In this document: positions 29,384 to 37,950 of the stretch, one piece after another
How the letters are laid out: each line of letters begins with the position of its first letter
Numbering within the stretch: the first letter of the stretch is position 1
Assembly: GCF_000814325.1 (NCBI RefSeq)
Contig: NZ_JPHF01000003.1
Coordinates: 62,001-126,000 of the forward strand
Reading direction: 5' to 3'
Source of the DNA: Flavihumibacter sp. ZG627
GTDB lineage: Bacteria; Bacteroidota; Bacteroidia; Chitinophagales; Chitinophagaceae
Length of the DNA stretch: 64,000 nt
Program-made: the position numbers and the translations under genes
Notes under the pieces: generated by a model
What the model saw: the letters and a program-made list of their open reading frames with translations, nothing else
What the model was told of the DNA's origin: nothing
Database searches by the model: none

Positions 29384-32300
29384 TTACTTTATCTCACTGT
29401 AATCTTTAAATAGTTTAACCGGATTATCTTCTGCCAGTTTCCGGTAGTTTTTCCAATCATTGTTGAAAAACAGATTGATTTTTTCTACTGCATTTCCGAT
29501 TTCCTGCTCCGCTTCTGTTACCATTCTTTCTTCATCGGCTCCAGGTTTCAACGCTTTGGCACTTATATACCTGTTTGCCTGTTGATATACCGACATGGGG
29601 GTTGGAGGCTGCTGCGGACGACCGTATCCCTGTCTTTCTATTGACTTTCCATTTACGAATTCCCTTAATTTCTTTATATCATCCTGTATCTTTTTACCTG
29701 CTTTTTTGAGGGTGTCGGCGTCTTTTCCTGTAATATCTTTTAATTGGGCATCCATTTTTTTGGTAATTTCCTCTGCCTCCGTTAGTCTGTCCATTCCTTC
29801 AATTAATTTATCGGCACTTCGTTGCAATCTTTGTTTCAGATTTTGTTGTGCCAGCAAAATTTCTTTTCGGTCTCCCATTCTCGGATCAGCGTTTACGCTC
29901 ACCCTTGTGCTGTCTTTTTGCCCGGCCAGTTCTATAACTACCTTATATGTTCCCGGAAGCACGTCGTCGCCCCCCTGTTCAGGTGCATTGGTTGTTGGTT
30001 TAAGTGAACCGGGTCTGCGGCTGCCTTTTCTTTCCATACCCCAGTAGCTCCTGTTATACCCAGAATCGGCTTTCCATTTAAGATTTCGGATAAGTTCATT
30101 ATTCTCATCATAAATTTTAACCTGCACTGTATCAGCCTTTTTGCGGGCTGTTGTATCAAGCATTCGTTTATCAACATGATATGTTATGGCTGCTCCCCTC
30201 CTTCTGTTTTCTGCGTCCCATAGTCCCCATGTACTCCACTCATAGCCGGGAGCATTACGGAATTCTGCCTGGTAGGCCAGAGGGGCTTCAAATACTGTAA
30301 GCACCTTTTTTACCGGCAATCCATTACCAGCTGCCAGAGAACGTAGTGGCCTGATATCATCAAGCACCCAGAGGGCCCGGCCAAAAGTAGCGATTACCAG
30401 GTCGGCCTCTCTTTCCTGAATGGCAAGGTCATAAGTAGACACGGAGGGATATCCATTTTTCCATTGCTGCCAAGTATTGCCATTATTTAGACTTACCCAA
30501 AGGCCCTGCTCGGTACCGGCAAAGATGAGGTTTGGCTGTACTGGATCCTGTAAAACGCATAATGCATAACCCATCACTTTTTTTTCATCCAGCAGTTTTG
30601 TCCAGGTTTTGCCAAAATCGGTAGTGCGGAATATATAAGGGCGGAAATCGCCCTGGCGGTAATCATTGGCTACAACAAAAGCTTCGCCGGCATTATGCCG
30701 GCCTGCCTGTATTTGTGGTATCCATGCTCCCTTGGGCAAGCCGGGGATCTTATTACTGAAATTAGTCCAGGTTATCCCGCCATCTCTGGTAAGTTGAACA
30801 TTTCCATCATCGGTTCCAACCCAGATAATTCCTTTCTCTTTAGCGGAAGGAGCGATTGTGAGAATAGTACAATGGTTTTCAGCGCCGGTTATATCAAGAC
30901 TTAATCCCCCGTTTTTATTCTGGTCGATCTTAGCTGAATCATTGGTGCTGAGGTCGCCCGAAATTGTTTCCCAGGTATTGCCTTTATTAGCACTTCGATG
31001 CAGATATTGACTACCGAAATAGATCGTGTTATTATCGAATGGGTCCTGTGCAATTGCTGCATTCCAGTTAAACCTTAATTGCGTCTGCAGGTTAGGGTTA
31101 GCAGGTTTTACAAACCAGCTTTCTCCGGTTTTGGTGTTGTACCGGCCCACGTTTCCACCCTGGCTCATAGCATAAACCCAGCTTGCGTCGTCAGGATCGG
31201 GCATCATATCAAAACCATCACCGCCCCAGATACTTTCCCAGTAATAATTTCGGATGCCCCCATTGATCCATGTGTACGCGGGGCCACGCCAGGAGCCATT
31301 GTCCTGCATACCGCCCATTACATTGTAAGGAATTTCGTTGTCAACATTGATATGATAGAATTGTCCCACCGGAATCTTTTCATCAAAGATCCAGGTCTTG
31401 CCGAGGTCGCGACTGATTCCTATTCCACCGTCATTCCCATCAATGATAAATTTATTATCTTTTGGGTGGATCCAGAATGCATGGTGGTCAGGATGAATTC
31501 CATTATAAGGAATAACCACTTTGAAGTCTTTACCACCATCTTCACTAACTCCGATCATCTGGTAAATGAGCCAGAGCCTGTTTTCATTCAGGGGATCTAC
31601 GGCAATTTCCTGGAAATAAAAAGGACGGTTTGTAACCCATTGGGGGTTACTATTAATAAGTTTCCAATTGTAACCACCATCATCGCTTCGATACAATCCG
31701 TTTTTGGTAGCCTCAATCAAAGCATAAACAACGTCGGGATTGCTGCGTGATATAGCCAGTCCAATTCGTCCGTAATCACCTTCGGGAAGACCATTCTCCT
31801 TACCCAGTTTTTTCCATTTGCCTCCACCATCCAATGTCATATAAAGTCCGCTACCGCTACCGCCGCTATGAAAACTCCATGGTGTGCGGTAATGATGCCA
31901 CATGGCGGCAAACAATTTATTGGGATTAGAAGGATCCATGATCATATCACCGATACCTGTACTATCATTGGTAAAGAGGATTTTGTTCCAGCTTGCACCA
32001 CCATCGGTAGTTTTAAAAACCCCCCGATCGGGGTTAGGGGCATAAGGATTTCCAATTGCCCCTGCATAAACGGTATTGGGATTAACCGGGTCAATTATCA
32101 CACGGTGGATATTCCTCGTTTTCTCCAGTCCCATTTTCTGCCAGGTTTTACCAGCATCAAGGGTTTTATACATGCCTTCACCTATATTAATGGAGTTCCT
32201 CGGATTACCCTCACCAGTGCCCACCCAAACCACGTTGGGGTTGCTCTGCTGGATAGCAATTGATCCAATATTGAGTATGGGCTGCTCATCAAAAACCGGC

Positions 32301-32566
32301 TTCCATCCGGCCCCTCCGTTATCAGTTTTCCAAACACCACCAGATGCAGCACCGATATAAATAGTTGAGGGGTTATCAATGACGGCATCAATGGCGGTGA
32401 TACGACCGCTCATTCCTGACGGACCGATATTTCGCGGTTTCCAGTTTTTAAACTGGTTTATATCGAATCCTGCCTGCTGAACAGGTTCAGAAGTCTTTTT
32501 CCGCTGTGCGGAGGCGGAAAAAGCGGTTGCTACCAGCAGGCATCCTGCCAGTAGAGTTTTTCTCAT
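29384..32566 (-). CDS. Secreted VPS10/sortilin-like beta-propeller protein
   Basis: A 1060-residue exported protein with signal peptide (LLAGCLLVATAFSASA, cleavage before QRKK). It has many BNR/Asp-box repeats (SDDGGYNWK, TTDGGASW, TRDGGITWTNF, NNGNTWQQW) that build one or two beta-propellers over residues 40-760. A beta domain and a helical C-terminus (LKQRLQRSADKLIEGMDRLT) follow. Such proteins are often called glycosyl hydrolase in databases, yet no catalytic residues are evident; a binding or scaffold role in the envelope is equally likely. The start at 32566 is chosen to match the signal peptide. Confidence 0.85.
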   Translation of the reverse strand: MRKTLLAGCLLVATAFSASAQRKKTSEPVQQAGFDINQFKNWKPRNIGPSGMSGRITAIDAVIDNPSTIYIGAASGGVWKTDNGGAGWKPVFDEQPILNIGSIAIQQSNPNVVWVGTGEGNPRNSINIGEGMYKTLDAGKTWQKMGLEKTRNIHRVIIDPVNPNTVYAGAIGNPYAPNPDRGVFKTTDGGASWNKILFTNDSTGIGDMIMDPSNPNKLFAAMWHHYRTPWSFHSGGSGSGLYMTLDGGGKWKKLGKENGLPEGDYGRIGLAISRSNPDVVYALIEATKNGLYRSDDGGYNWKLINSNPQWVTNRPFYFQEIAVDPLNENRLWLIYQMIGVSEDGGKDFKVVIPYNGIHPDHHAFWIHPKDNKFIIDGNDGGIGISRDLGKTWIFDEKIPVGQFYHINVDNEIPYNVMGGMQDNGSWRGPAYTWINGGIRNYYWESIWGGDGFDMMPDPDDASWVYAMSQGGNVGRYNTKTGESWFVKPANPNLQTQLRFNWNAAIAQDPFDNNTIYFGSQYLHRSANKGNTWETISGDLSTNDSAKIDQNKNGGLSLDITGAENHCTILTIAPSAKEKGIIWVGTDDGNVQLTRDGGITWTNFSNKIPGLPKGAWIPQIQAGRHNAGEAFVVANDYRQGDFRPYIFRTTDFGKTWTKLLDEKKVMGYALCVLQDPVQPNLIFAGTEQGLWVSLNNGNTWQQWKNGYPSVSTYDLAIQEREADLVIATFGRALWVLDDIRPLRSLAAGNGLPVKKVLTVFEAPLAYQAEFRNAPGYEWSTWGLWDAENRRRGAAITYHVDKRMLDTTARKKADTVQVKIYDENNELIRNLKWKADSGYNRSYWGMERKGSRRPGSLKPTTNAPEQGGDDVLPGTYKVVIELAGQKDSTRVSVNADPRMGDRKEILLAQQNLKQRLQRSADKLIEGMDRLTEAEEITKKMDAQLKDITGKDADTLKKAGKKIQDDIKKLREFVNGKSIERQGYGRPQQPPTPMSVYQQANRYISAKALKPGADEERMVTEAEQEIGNAVEKINLFFNNDWKNYRKLAEDNPVKLFKDYSEIK

Positions 32567-32680
32567 GAGTGTCATGTGCAAAGTTTTGTAAGAGGAAATT
32601 TACTTGATATTGGGTTTTTACCACTCAAATTTTTATGAATGGTATATCTTAGTGTTGAAACAATAATAAAACCCGTTTAC

Positions 32681-33268
32681 ATGAAGAAAATGAATTTACT
32701 GCTGGCAATCGCCGGCTTATTTTTTGTGAGCAGCTCAATGGCGCAAACCAAGTGGAAACTCGACAAAGGGCATTCTGTAGTTCGATTTTCGGTTAGCCAT
32801 ATGGTTGTAGCCGAAGCGGAAGGCACTTTTAAAATGTGGGATGGTACTGTTGAGCATACCAAGCCTGATTTCACTGATGCCAAGGTTAATTTTTCAATTG
32901 ATGTGAATTCCATCAATACGGATAATGAGCGTCGCGACGGTCATTTGAAGAGTGATGATTTTTTTAATGCAGAAAAGTTTCCCACCATTAAGTTTGAAAG
33001 CACTTCTATGCAACTTGTGAGTGGTAACAAATACAAACTGAACGGAAATCTTACCATCCGCGATGTTACCAAGCCGGTAACTTTTGATGTAACCTATGGG
33101 GGACAGCTTGCGGGCGCGCGTGGAACCAAGGCTGGTTTCAAGGCCACGACTACCATCAATCGTTTTGATTATGGTCTGAAATGGGATCGCGCAACTGAAA
33201 CCGGTGGACTTGTTGTTGGGAAAGATGTGGAAGTAAGCGTAAAGGTGGAGCTTGATGAAGTGAAGTAA
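32681..33268 (+). CDS. YceI family periplasmic protein
   Basis: A 195-residue exported protein with signal peptide (LLLAIAGLFFVSSSMA, cleavage before QTKW). It has the YceI lipocalin-like barrel signatures: WKLDKGHSVVRFSVSHMVV, NSINTDNERRDGHLKSDDFF and VTKPVTFDVTYGG. YceI barrels bind isoprenoid chains such as polyprenyl lipids; the role in Bacteroidota is unproven. The start at 32681 is preferred over one at 32639. It stands alone and is followed by an inverted repeat and a terminator. Confidence 0.95.
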   Translation: MKKMNLLLAIAGLFFVSSSMAQTKWKLDKGHSVVRFSVSHMVVAEAEGTFKMWDGTVEHTKPDFTDAKVNFSIDVNSINTDNERRDGHLKSDDFFNAEKFPTIKFESTSMQLVSGNKYKLNGNLTIRDVTKPVTFDVTYGGQLAGARGTKAGFKATTTINRFDYGLKWDRATETGGLVVGKDVEVSVKVELDEVK

Positions 33269-33274
33269 ACGAAG

Positions 33275-33340
33275 TGTCTGACACATGTTAAGGCAACTTC
33301 CTAACAAGTGTTCGAACATCATGCGAACATGTGTCAGACA
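33275..33340. repeat. 15-bp inverted repeat pair after yceI
   Basis: TGTCTGACACATGTT at 33275-33289 and its exact complement AACATGTGTCAGACA at 33326-33340 enclose 36 bp, inside which TGTTCGAACA (a 10-bp palindrome) and repeated CGAACAT occur. It lies between yceI and the terminator at 33345. No transposase is near. It could be a MITE-like remnant, an operator, or an RNA hairpin. Confidence 0.85.
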
Positions 33341-33344
33341 AAGA

Positions 33345-33370
33345 AAAGCCCCTCGTCCAGGAGGGGCTTT
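33345..33370 (+). terminator. Rho-independent terminator
   Basis: A perfect 10-bp stem AAAGCCCCTC/GAGGGGCTTT with loop GTCCAG, followed by CTCTTT. It ends the yceI transcript downstream of the inverted repeat. Confidence 0.75.
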
Positions 33371-33576
33371 CTCTTTCACGCGAACCGTAAAATTTTCCAG
33401 ATAATGTCCAAATCAAATATTAACAACCGTACGAAAAATCTCTTTATTTAGGGTTAGGGGCTTCCTCTTTCAGCTTGCAGGCGGCTGGTTGCCCGCTTGC
33501 TGAAACAAATATGCAAACTCTTTTTTAAGCAAAAGAACGCATTCGCTCAACCGGATTAATTTGTCGATAAATAGTA

Positions 33577-35508
33577 TTAAAACGCTTTTTTATCACCCGT
33601 CTTTCCTTTTTTATTGAGGTGTTTTTCGAGGAAATCAAGCGTAACCTCTGCTGCTTTCATCTGGTTTGCTTTCTTCATAAAGCCGTGTCCCTCATCCGGG
33701 AAGAGTATATATTCTACGGGTTGACCATTCTTTCTTGCACCTGCAACGATCTCATCACTTTCTACCTGTAACACCCTGGGGTCATTGGATCCCTGTAATA
33801 CCAACAAGGGTGTTTTAATCTTTTCGGTATTGAAAAGCGGTGAAATATTACGAAGACGAACACTATCTGCCGTTGACGGATCACCCATTTCCTGGTAGAG
33901 TGCTTTCCGGAAGCTTTCCCAATAAGGCGGTATGCTGCGGAGGGTTCTGATCCAGTTGGTAACACCATAAAGATTCACTCCAACAGCAAACTCCTGGGGG
34001 TACTGGATCAATCCGGCCAGGGTCATGAAGCCACCATAGCTACCACCATAGATTCCGATCTTAGAGGGATCGATATAGGATTGTTGGGCAAGCCATTTCT
34101 TACCCCATACCACATCTTTGAGGTCTTTGTCACCATGATTCTGATTATCCATCGCGAAAAATGATTTACCATATCCACTACTGCCGCGGTTGTTGACTGC
34201 GAGGATCGCATAACCATGGTTTACGAAATACTGGATTGATTGCGAATAACCCGCCATGCTTTGTCCACCTGGCCCACCATGAACCCAAACCAATGCCGGC
34301 ACTTTATTAGTGGCAGAAGCACCATGAGGTTTGTAAAATATGGCGGGGATATCAAGTCCGTCAAATGACTTGAACCTTACAACTTCGGCATCTACCAGGT
34401 CAGCAGGATCAATTTCAGGGTTAAGCGAGCGGGTGAGTCGCTCAAGTTTATTTGATGCCGGTTCATAGAACCATATATTGAGCGGATTGCGGTCACCGGC
34501 TACTCCCAGCAGCATTCTTTCTTCAGATGGTGAAAAGCTTAGGTAGCGGACACCTCCATCTGGTACGTTAGGAAGTTTTATTTCCTTACCGGACCTATGA
34601 TCGAACAAACGGCAATTCATCCGGCCATCCTCATTAAGGTAAACAGCCCGGTATTTTCCATTACGGCTGATATTCATTCCCTCGATATCCCAATTAGTTG
34701 TCAGGAGTTTGGAACGATTGCCTGTTGCGAGGTCATATTTTACCAGGTAAGTGAATTCATTTCCATCGTTGGTAGAATAGTAAAATGCACTGTTATCAGG
34801 ATCAAATCCTGTTGGAGAATAGTTGGCAACGCCGGTATCGACAGAAATTTTGGTTAGTTTACCCGATGCGAGCTCTGCCAGGTATAGTTCGGACTGGTCG
34901 GTGGTAATTGCTTTTACGAGCGTGAGCCATTTTTCATCTTTACTGATATCCCCTGTGTTAAGTGCCGAGTCATTCTTGTAGATAAGAGTGGGTTCCCAGC
35001 TACCCTTTTGCATTTTATAAAGATCAAAGGTTTTAGGATCCCGTTGGTTGGTGCTGAAGTAAAAAGCATCCCGACTTTTGTTCCAGCCATTGAAGCCGGC
35101 TTTTACTTTATCGCCGGGGGTGAGGTCTTTAGTGGTTCCATCGGCCTTAAGCAGATAAATATGACTGTTTTCATTTCCACCCTGGTCAGCAGTATAAAGG
35201 AGATCATTTGTACCCGGAACAAATCCGAGTGAGAAATAAGATTCTTTTGCAGATTTGGTCACCGGACTAAGTGATTTAGCAGCCAGGTCCATTTTGTAAA
35301 CGTTGAAAATTCCCGTGCTGTTTTCACTAAGAACTATTTGTTTTTCATCATCATGGAAAGAGGCGCTGTTATAATTGACTGTTTTGTAAAACTGTTCAAT
35401 AGTATACTGTTTCACTTTGGCAGACCGGGAGGCCTTTTGTTGGGCAGAAAGGGAAACGCAGAAGAACTGTGTCGCAACCAGTGCCGGAAGTAAAATATAA
35501 TTCCGCAT
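33577..35508 (-). CDS. Exported S9 family serine peptidase
   Basis: A 643-residue prolyl-oligopeptidase-family enzyme with a signal peptide (LLPALVATQFFCVSLSA, then QQKA). Residues about 35-370 form a beta-propeller; the alpha/beta-hydrolase domain has the oxyanion region VWVHGGPGGQ, nucleophile S490 in GIYGGSYGGFMT, the Asp in LQGSNDPRV and the His in DEGHGF. These enzymes release dipeptides or cleave acyl-peptides in the periplasm. The start gives the full signal peptide. Specificity is not predictable from sequence. Confidence 0.94.
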   Translation of the reverse strand: MRNYILLPALVATQFFCVSLSAQQKASRSAKVKQYTIEQFYKTVNYNSASFHDDEKQIVLSENSTGIFNVYKMDLAAKSLSPVTKSAKESYFSLGFVPGTNDLLYTADQGGNENSHIYLLKADGTTKDLTPGDKVKAGFNGWNKSRDAFYFSTNQRDPKTFDLYKMQKGSWEPTLIYKNDSALNTGDISKDEKWLTLVKAITTDQSELYLAELASGKLTKISVDTGVANYSPTGFDPDNSAFYYSTNDGNEFTYLVKYDLATGNRSKLLTTNWDIEGMNISRNGKYRAVYLNEDGRMNCRLFDHRSGKEIKLPNVPDGGVRYLSFSPSEERMLLGVAGDRNPLNIWFYEPASNKLERLTRSLNPEIDPADLVDAEVVRFKSFDGLDIPAIFYKPHGASATNKVPALVWVHGGPGGQSMAGYSQSIQYFVNHGYAILAVNNRGSSGYGKSFFAMDNQNHGDKDLKDVVWGKKWLAQQSYIDPSKIGIYGGSYGGFMTLAGLIQYPQEFAVGVNLYGVTNWIRTLRSIPPYWESFRKALYQEMGDPSTADSVRLRNISPLFNTEKIKTPLLVLQGSNDPRVLQVESDEIVAGARKNGQPVEYILFPDEGHGFMKKANQMKAAEVTLDFLEKHLNKKGKTGDKKAF

Positions 35509-35614
35509 AAGCTAAGGTGTTTTTAAGACCCTTAAGTTACGCTACAATCTTAATCATATTAAGTTTACCCATCATTTAAATAGGCCGGTTGTCATAATAT
35601 AAGATAATGGTTTT

Positions 35615-36187
35615 TTACTCGCCTTTGTTTCCTTTATAAGTCTTCTCTGCGTCTTTTGCTTTTTCAAAATCAAGAATAACTCCATTTATACAATAGCGGA
35701 GGCCTGTAGGAGGAGGGCCGTCTTCAAACACATGGCCCAGATGACTTTTGCAACGTCCGCAGGTGACCTCTGTGCGCTGCATTCCATGTGAGTTGTCAGG
35801 AGTATAGATGATACTGGTTTTGGAGATTGGCTGGTAAAAACTTGGCCATCCGCAGCCGCTGTCAAATTTGGTATCGCTCTTAAACAGGGCATTACCGCAA
35901 GCGGCACAATAATAAGTTCCAACTTCTTTGGAGTCTTCAAATTTGCTGGTCCAGGGCCTTTCAGTGCCTTTCTGGCGGGCAATCTGGTATACTTCCTGTG
36001 GAAGGATTTTTTTCCACTCCTCTTCGCTCAGATTCAACTTTTCTGTGGCGTTCCTGTCATACACAGGATTATTACGGGCGCTATCCATAGACTTTTTTTC
36101 TTTATTAGGTGATGATTGCGAGAAGCTGCATTGCTGGAATACAACAAGGCATAATAAGAGGGCACAATATCGCATCATAATTGACAT
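35615..36187 (-). CDS. msrB: Exported peptide-methionine (R)-S-oxide reductase
   Basis: A 190-residue MsrB with an N-terminal export signal (MMRYCALLLCLVVFQQC), possibly a lipoprotein with the Cys at FQQC as acceptor, although the lipobox is not classic. Zinc is bound by the CxxC pairs CAAC and CGRC; the resolving or catalytic Cys is in RYCINGV; GCGWPSF is the substrate loop. The enzyme repairs Met-R-sulfoxide in exported proteins. The ATG at 36178 is an alternative start. It stands alone. Confidence 0.95.
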   Translation of the reverse strand: MSIMMRYCALLLCLVVFQQCSFSQSSPNKEKKSMDSARNNPVYDRNATEKLNLSEEEWKKILPQEVYQIARQKGTERPWTSKFEDSKEVGTYYCAACGNALFKSDTKFDSGCGWPSFYQPISKTSIIYTPDNSHGMQRTEVTCGRCKSHLGHVFEDGPPPTGLRYCINGVILDFEKAKDAEKTYKGNKGE

Positions 36188-36281
36188 ATTTTTGTAACAA
36201 AACTACGCAGGCAAAGTTGCATCGGATTGGTTTGTCAATCGATTGAAATCATTTTATGGGGTATTTTTAACACACAAGCCT

Positions 36282-36289
36282 TAAATTTG
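36282..36289 (+). promoter_or_regulatory. -7 promoter element TAAATTTG
   Basis: TAAATTTG fits TAnnTTTG exactly and lies 24 bp from the adk start codon. The -33 element is not clear. Confidence 0.5.
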
Positions 36290-36312
36290 AACCTCATCAG
36301 GACAAAGCAAGC

Positions 36313-36894
36313 ATGTTCAACTTAATTCTATTTGGCCCTCCCGGAAGTGGAAAGGGCACACAGTCAGAAAGACTGATCTCCCGTTATGGATTGAAGCACC
36401 TTTCAACGGGTGATATCCTGCGTAGTGAGATAGCCAACCAAACGAAGCTTGGAATGGAAGCTAAAACTTTAATGGATCGCGGTGAACTGGTGCCCGATGA
36501 AGTGGTGATAGGAATGATCAGGTCGGCATTGGATAATAATCCGGAGGCTAAAGGATTTCTTTTTGATGGCTTCCCCCGTACAAAGGCTCAAAGTGTGGCA
36601 TTAGACACCCTGCTTTCTGAAAAGGGGGAAGGTATCAATGTAGTACTGGCATTGGAGGTAACAGAGGAGGAGCTAATTAAAAGACTTTTGAACCGCGGAC
36701 TAACGAGTGGAAGAACGGATGATGTTAATGAATCGGTGATCAGGGCCCGCATAGCCGAATATCATAAAAAGACATCTTCTGTGGCAGATCATTACCGTGA
36801 ATTTGATAAGGTTGTTGGTGTGAAGGGAGAAGGCACGGTGGATGAGATCTTCGATGCATTATGCGAAGAGATAGAAAAACGCAAAGTAGCCTAA
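36313..36894 (+). CDS. adk: Adenylate kinase
   Basis: A 193-residue adenylate kinase balancing ATP, ADP and AMP. P-loop GPPGSGKGTQ lies at 8-17, the NMP-binding part is LSTGDILRSEI, and FLFDGFPRTKAQ is the AMP site. The lid is the short type without zinc cysteines (LLNRGLTSGRTDDVNESV). The start is clear. The next gene begins 6 bp after its stop and is probably in the same transcript. Confidence 0.97.
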   Translation: MFNLILFGPPGSGKGTQSERLISRYGLKHLSTGDILRSEIANQTKLGMEAKTLMDRGELVPDEVVIGMIRSALDNNPEAKGFLFDGFPRTKAQSVALDTLLSEKGEGINVVLALEVTEEELIKRLLNRGLTSGRTDDVNESVIRARIAEYHKKTSSVADHYREFDKVVGVKGEGTVDEIFDALCEEIEKRKVA

Positions 36895-36899
36895 GGCAT

Positions 36900-37364
36900 A
36901 TGCATAATCCAAAACTGCAATTCCTTATTGAGGAATTCCCCCGGCTGTTGCTAACGTTGCCTCCTGATGCCCCTGGCAAATGGGGACTTATGAACGCACA
37001 GCAGATGGTGGAGCATTTTATTGATGCTGTACTGGTGGCGGCGGGAAAGATCCCGGTACCCCAACTGACCCCGGAAGAAAAGCTTCCTAATATGAAAGCA
37101 TTTCTGTTCAGTGATATGCCATTCCAGGAAAATACTAAGAACCCATTGATAAAAGATATGCCACCTGCTCCCCGGCTGGCAGATATGGAAACGGCTGTAA
37201 GCGAGTTAAGACGTGCATTCAAAGCATTTATTGAATCATATAAAGAGGATCCGGCAAAAGAAATTATCAACCCGTTTTTTGGGCCTCTTGATTTTAATGG
37301 CCAGCAACAACTGCTGCATAAACATGCCCTGCATCATCTCCGGCAATTTGGGATTGATGCATAG
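36900..37364 (+). CDS. DinB-like/DUF1569 hypothetical protein
   Basis: A 154-residue helical protein with a possible metal-dependent DinB-type four-helix bundle (NAQQMVEHFIDAVLVAAGK, LHKHALHHLRQFG). His residues are placed where DinB-type proteins bind nickel or zinc. It resembles DUF1569 proteins of Bacteroidota. The ATG at 36900 is chosen over an earlier one overlapping adk. The coupling with adk is probably incidental. It is convergent with a lipoprotein gene 21 bp away. Confidence 0.7.
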   Translation: MHNPKLQFLIEEFPRLLLTLPPDAPGKWGLMNAQQMVEHFIDAVLVAAGKIPVPQLTPEEKLPNMKAFLFSDMPFQENTKNPLIKDMPPAPRLADMETAVSELRRAFKAFIESYKEDPAKEIINPFFGPLDFNGQQQLLHKHALHHLRQFGIDA

Positions 37365-37384
37365 AATCGCATTGAATAGTTCAC

Positions 37385-37849
37385 CTATTTTTTGAAGATG
37401 GAGTCGGCGCGTTGAATGCTGGAGAGAATATTGTTTTTTACTTTTTCAACTTTATCCTGTTCGGTCCTGAGGTACTCTAACCGGAGTTCAGGATTATCTT
37501 TTGCAGAGTCGGTGTTGAATTCTTCCATCCATGTATTCATACTGTATTCTGCATAGTTGAGATCTTCCTGGATATCCATAAGCGTTTGTTGCCACTGTGC
37601 CTTATTTTCGGAAGATGACAATTTATTAAGGCTATCAAGGCTGCGTTGCGCCTGTTGCTGAAGGCCTCTCAACTTTCCCATTTTTGCCATTCCGATATCA
37701 TGGCCTTCCATAACCAATTTATACAGGCTGTCTTCAGGCGTCTTTGCTGTTTCTGAAAAACCATCTTTTCTTTCCTCTGATTCGTTTGCACCATCATTAC
37801 ACGCTACCATAAGGCAGCAACAGGCTAAAAGAATGGTTAATTGCTTCAT
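37385..37849 (-). CDS. Putative lipoprotein, coiled-coil rich
   Basis: A 154-residue lipoprotein: signal MKQLTILLACCCLMVAC with lipobox Cys at position 17, then a long helical, charged mature part (KLRGLQQQAQRSLDSLNKLS, NPELRLEYLRTEQDKVEK) that is probably coiled coil. It resembles proteins labelled viral A-type inclusion protein in Bacteroidota, a name based only on coiled coils. Function unknown. The start at 37849 fits the lipoprotein signal; an upstream ATG would mask it. Confidence 0.8.
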   Translation of the reverse strand: MKQLTILLACCCLMVACNDGANESEERKDGFSETAKTPEDSLYKLVMEGHDIGMAKMGKLRGLQQQAQRSLDSLNKLSSSENKAQWQQTLMDIQEDLNYAEYSMNTWMEEFNTDSAKDNPELRLEYLRTEQDKVEKVKNNILSSIQRADSIFKK

Positions 37850-37950
37850 ATACCGGTTATTTGTTAATGCAAATATGGGGGATGTTTTGTGTTCACCCAC
37901 CAACGGCTAAATTCTTTTTCAGCTAATTTGCACCATTAAATGCTTGCTAT

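Larger units (their letters stand above)
33269..33576. other. 308-bp intergenic region after yceI
   Basis: It holds the 15-bp inverted repeat (33275-33340), the terminator (33345-33370), and a further imperfect hairpin with TTCAGC/GCTGAA ends at 33469-33504. That hairpin lies 72 bp past the stop of the convergent S9 peptidase gene and may be its 3' end. No open frame of interest is seen. Confidence 0.6.

Noticed and set aside
29384-32566. Glycoside hydrolase
   Set aside because: BNR propellers are often given this name, but no pair of acidic catalytic residues or family motif is visible.
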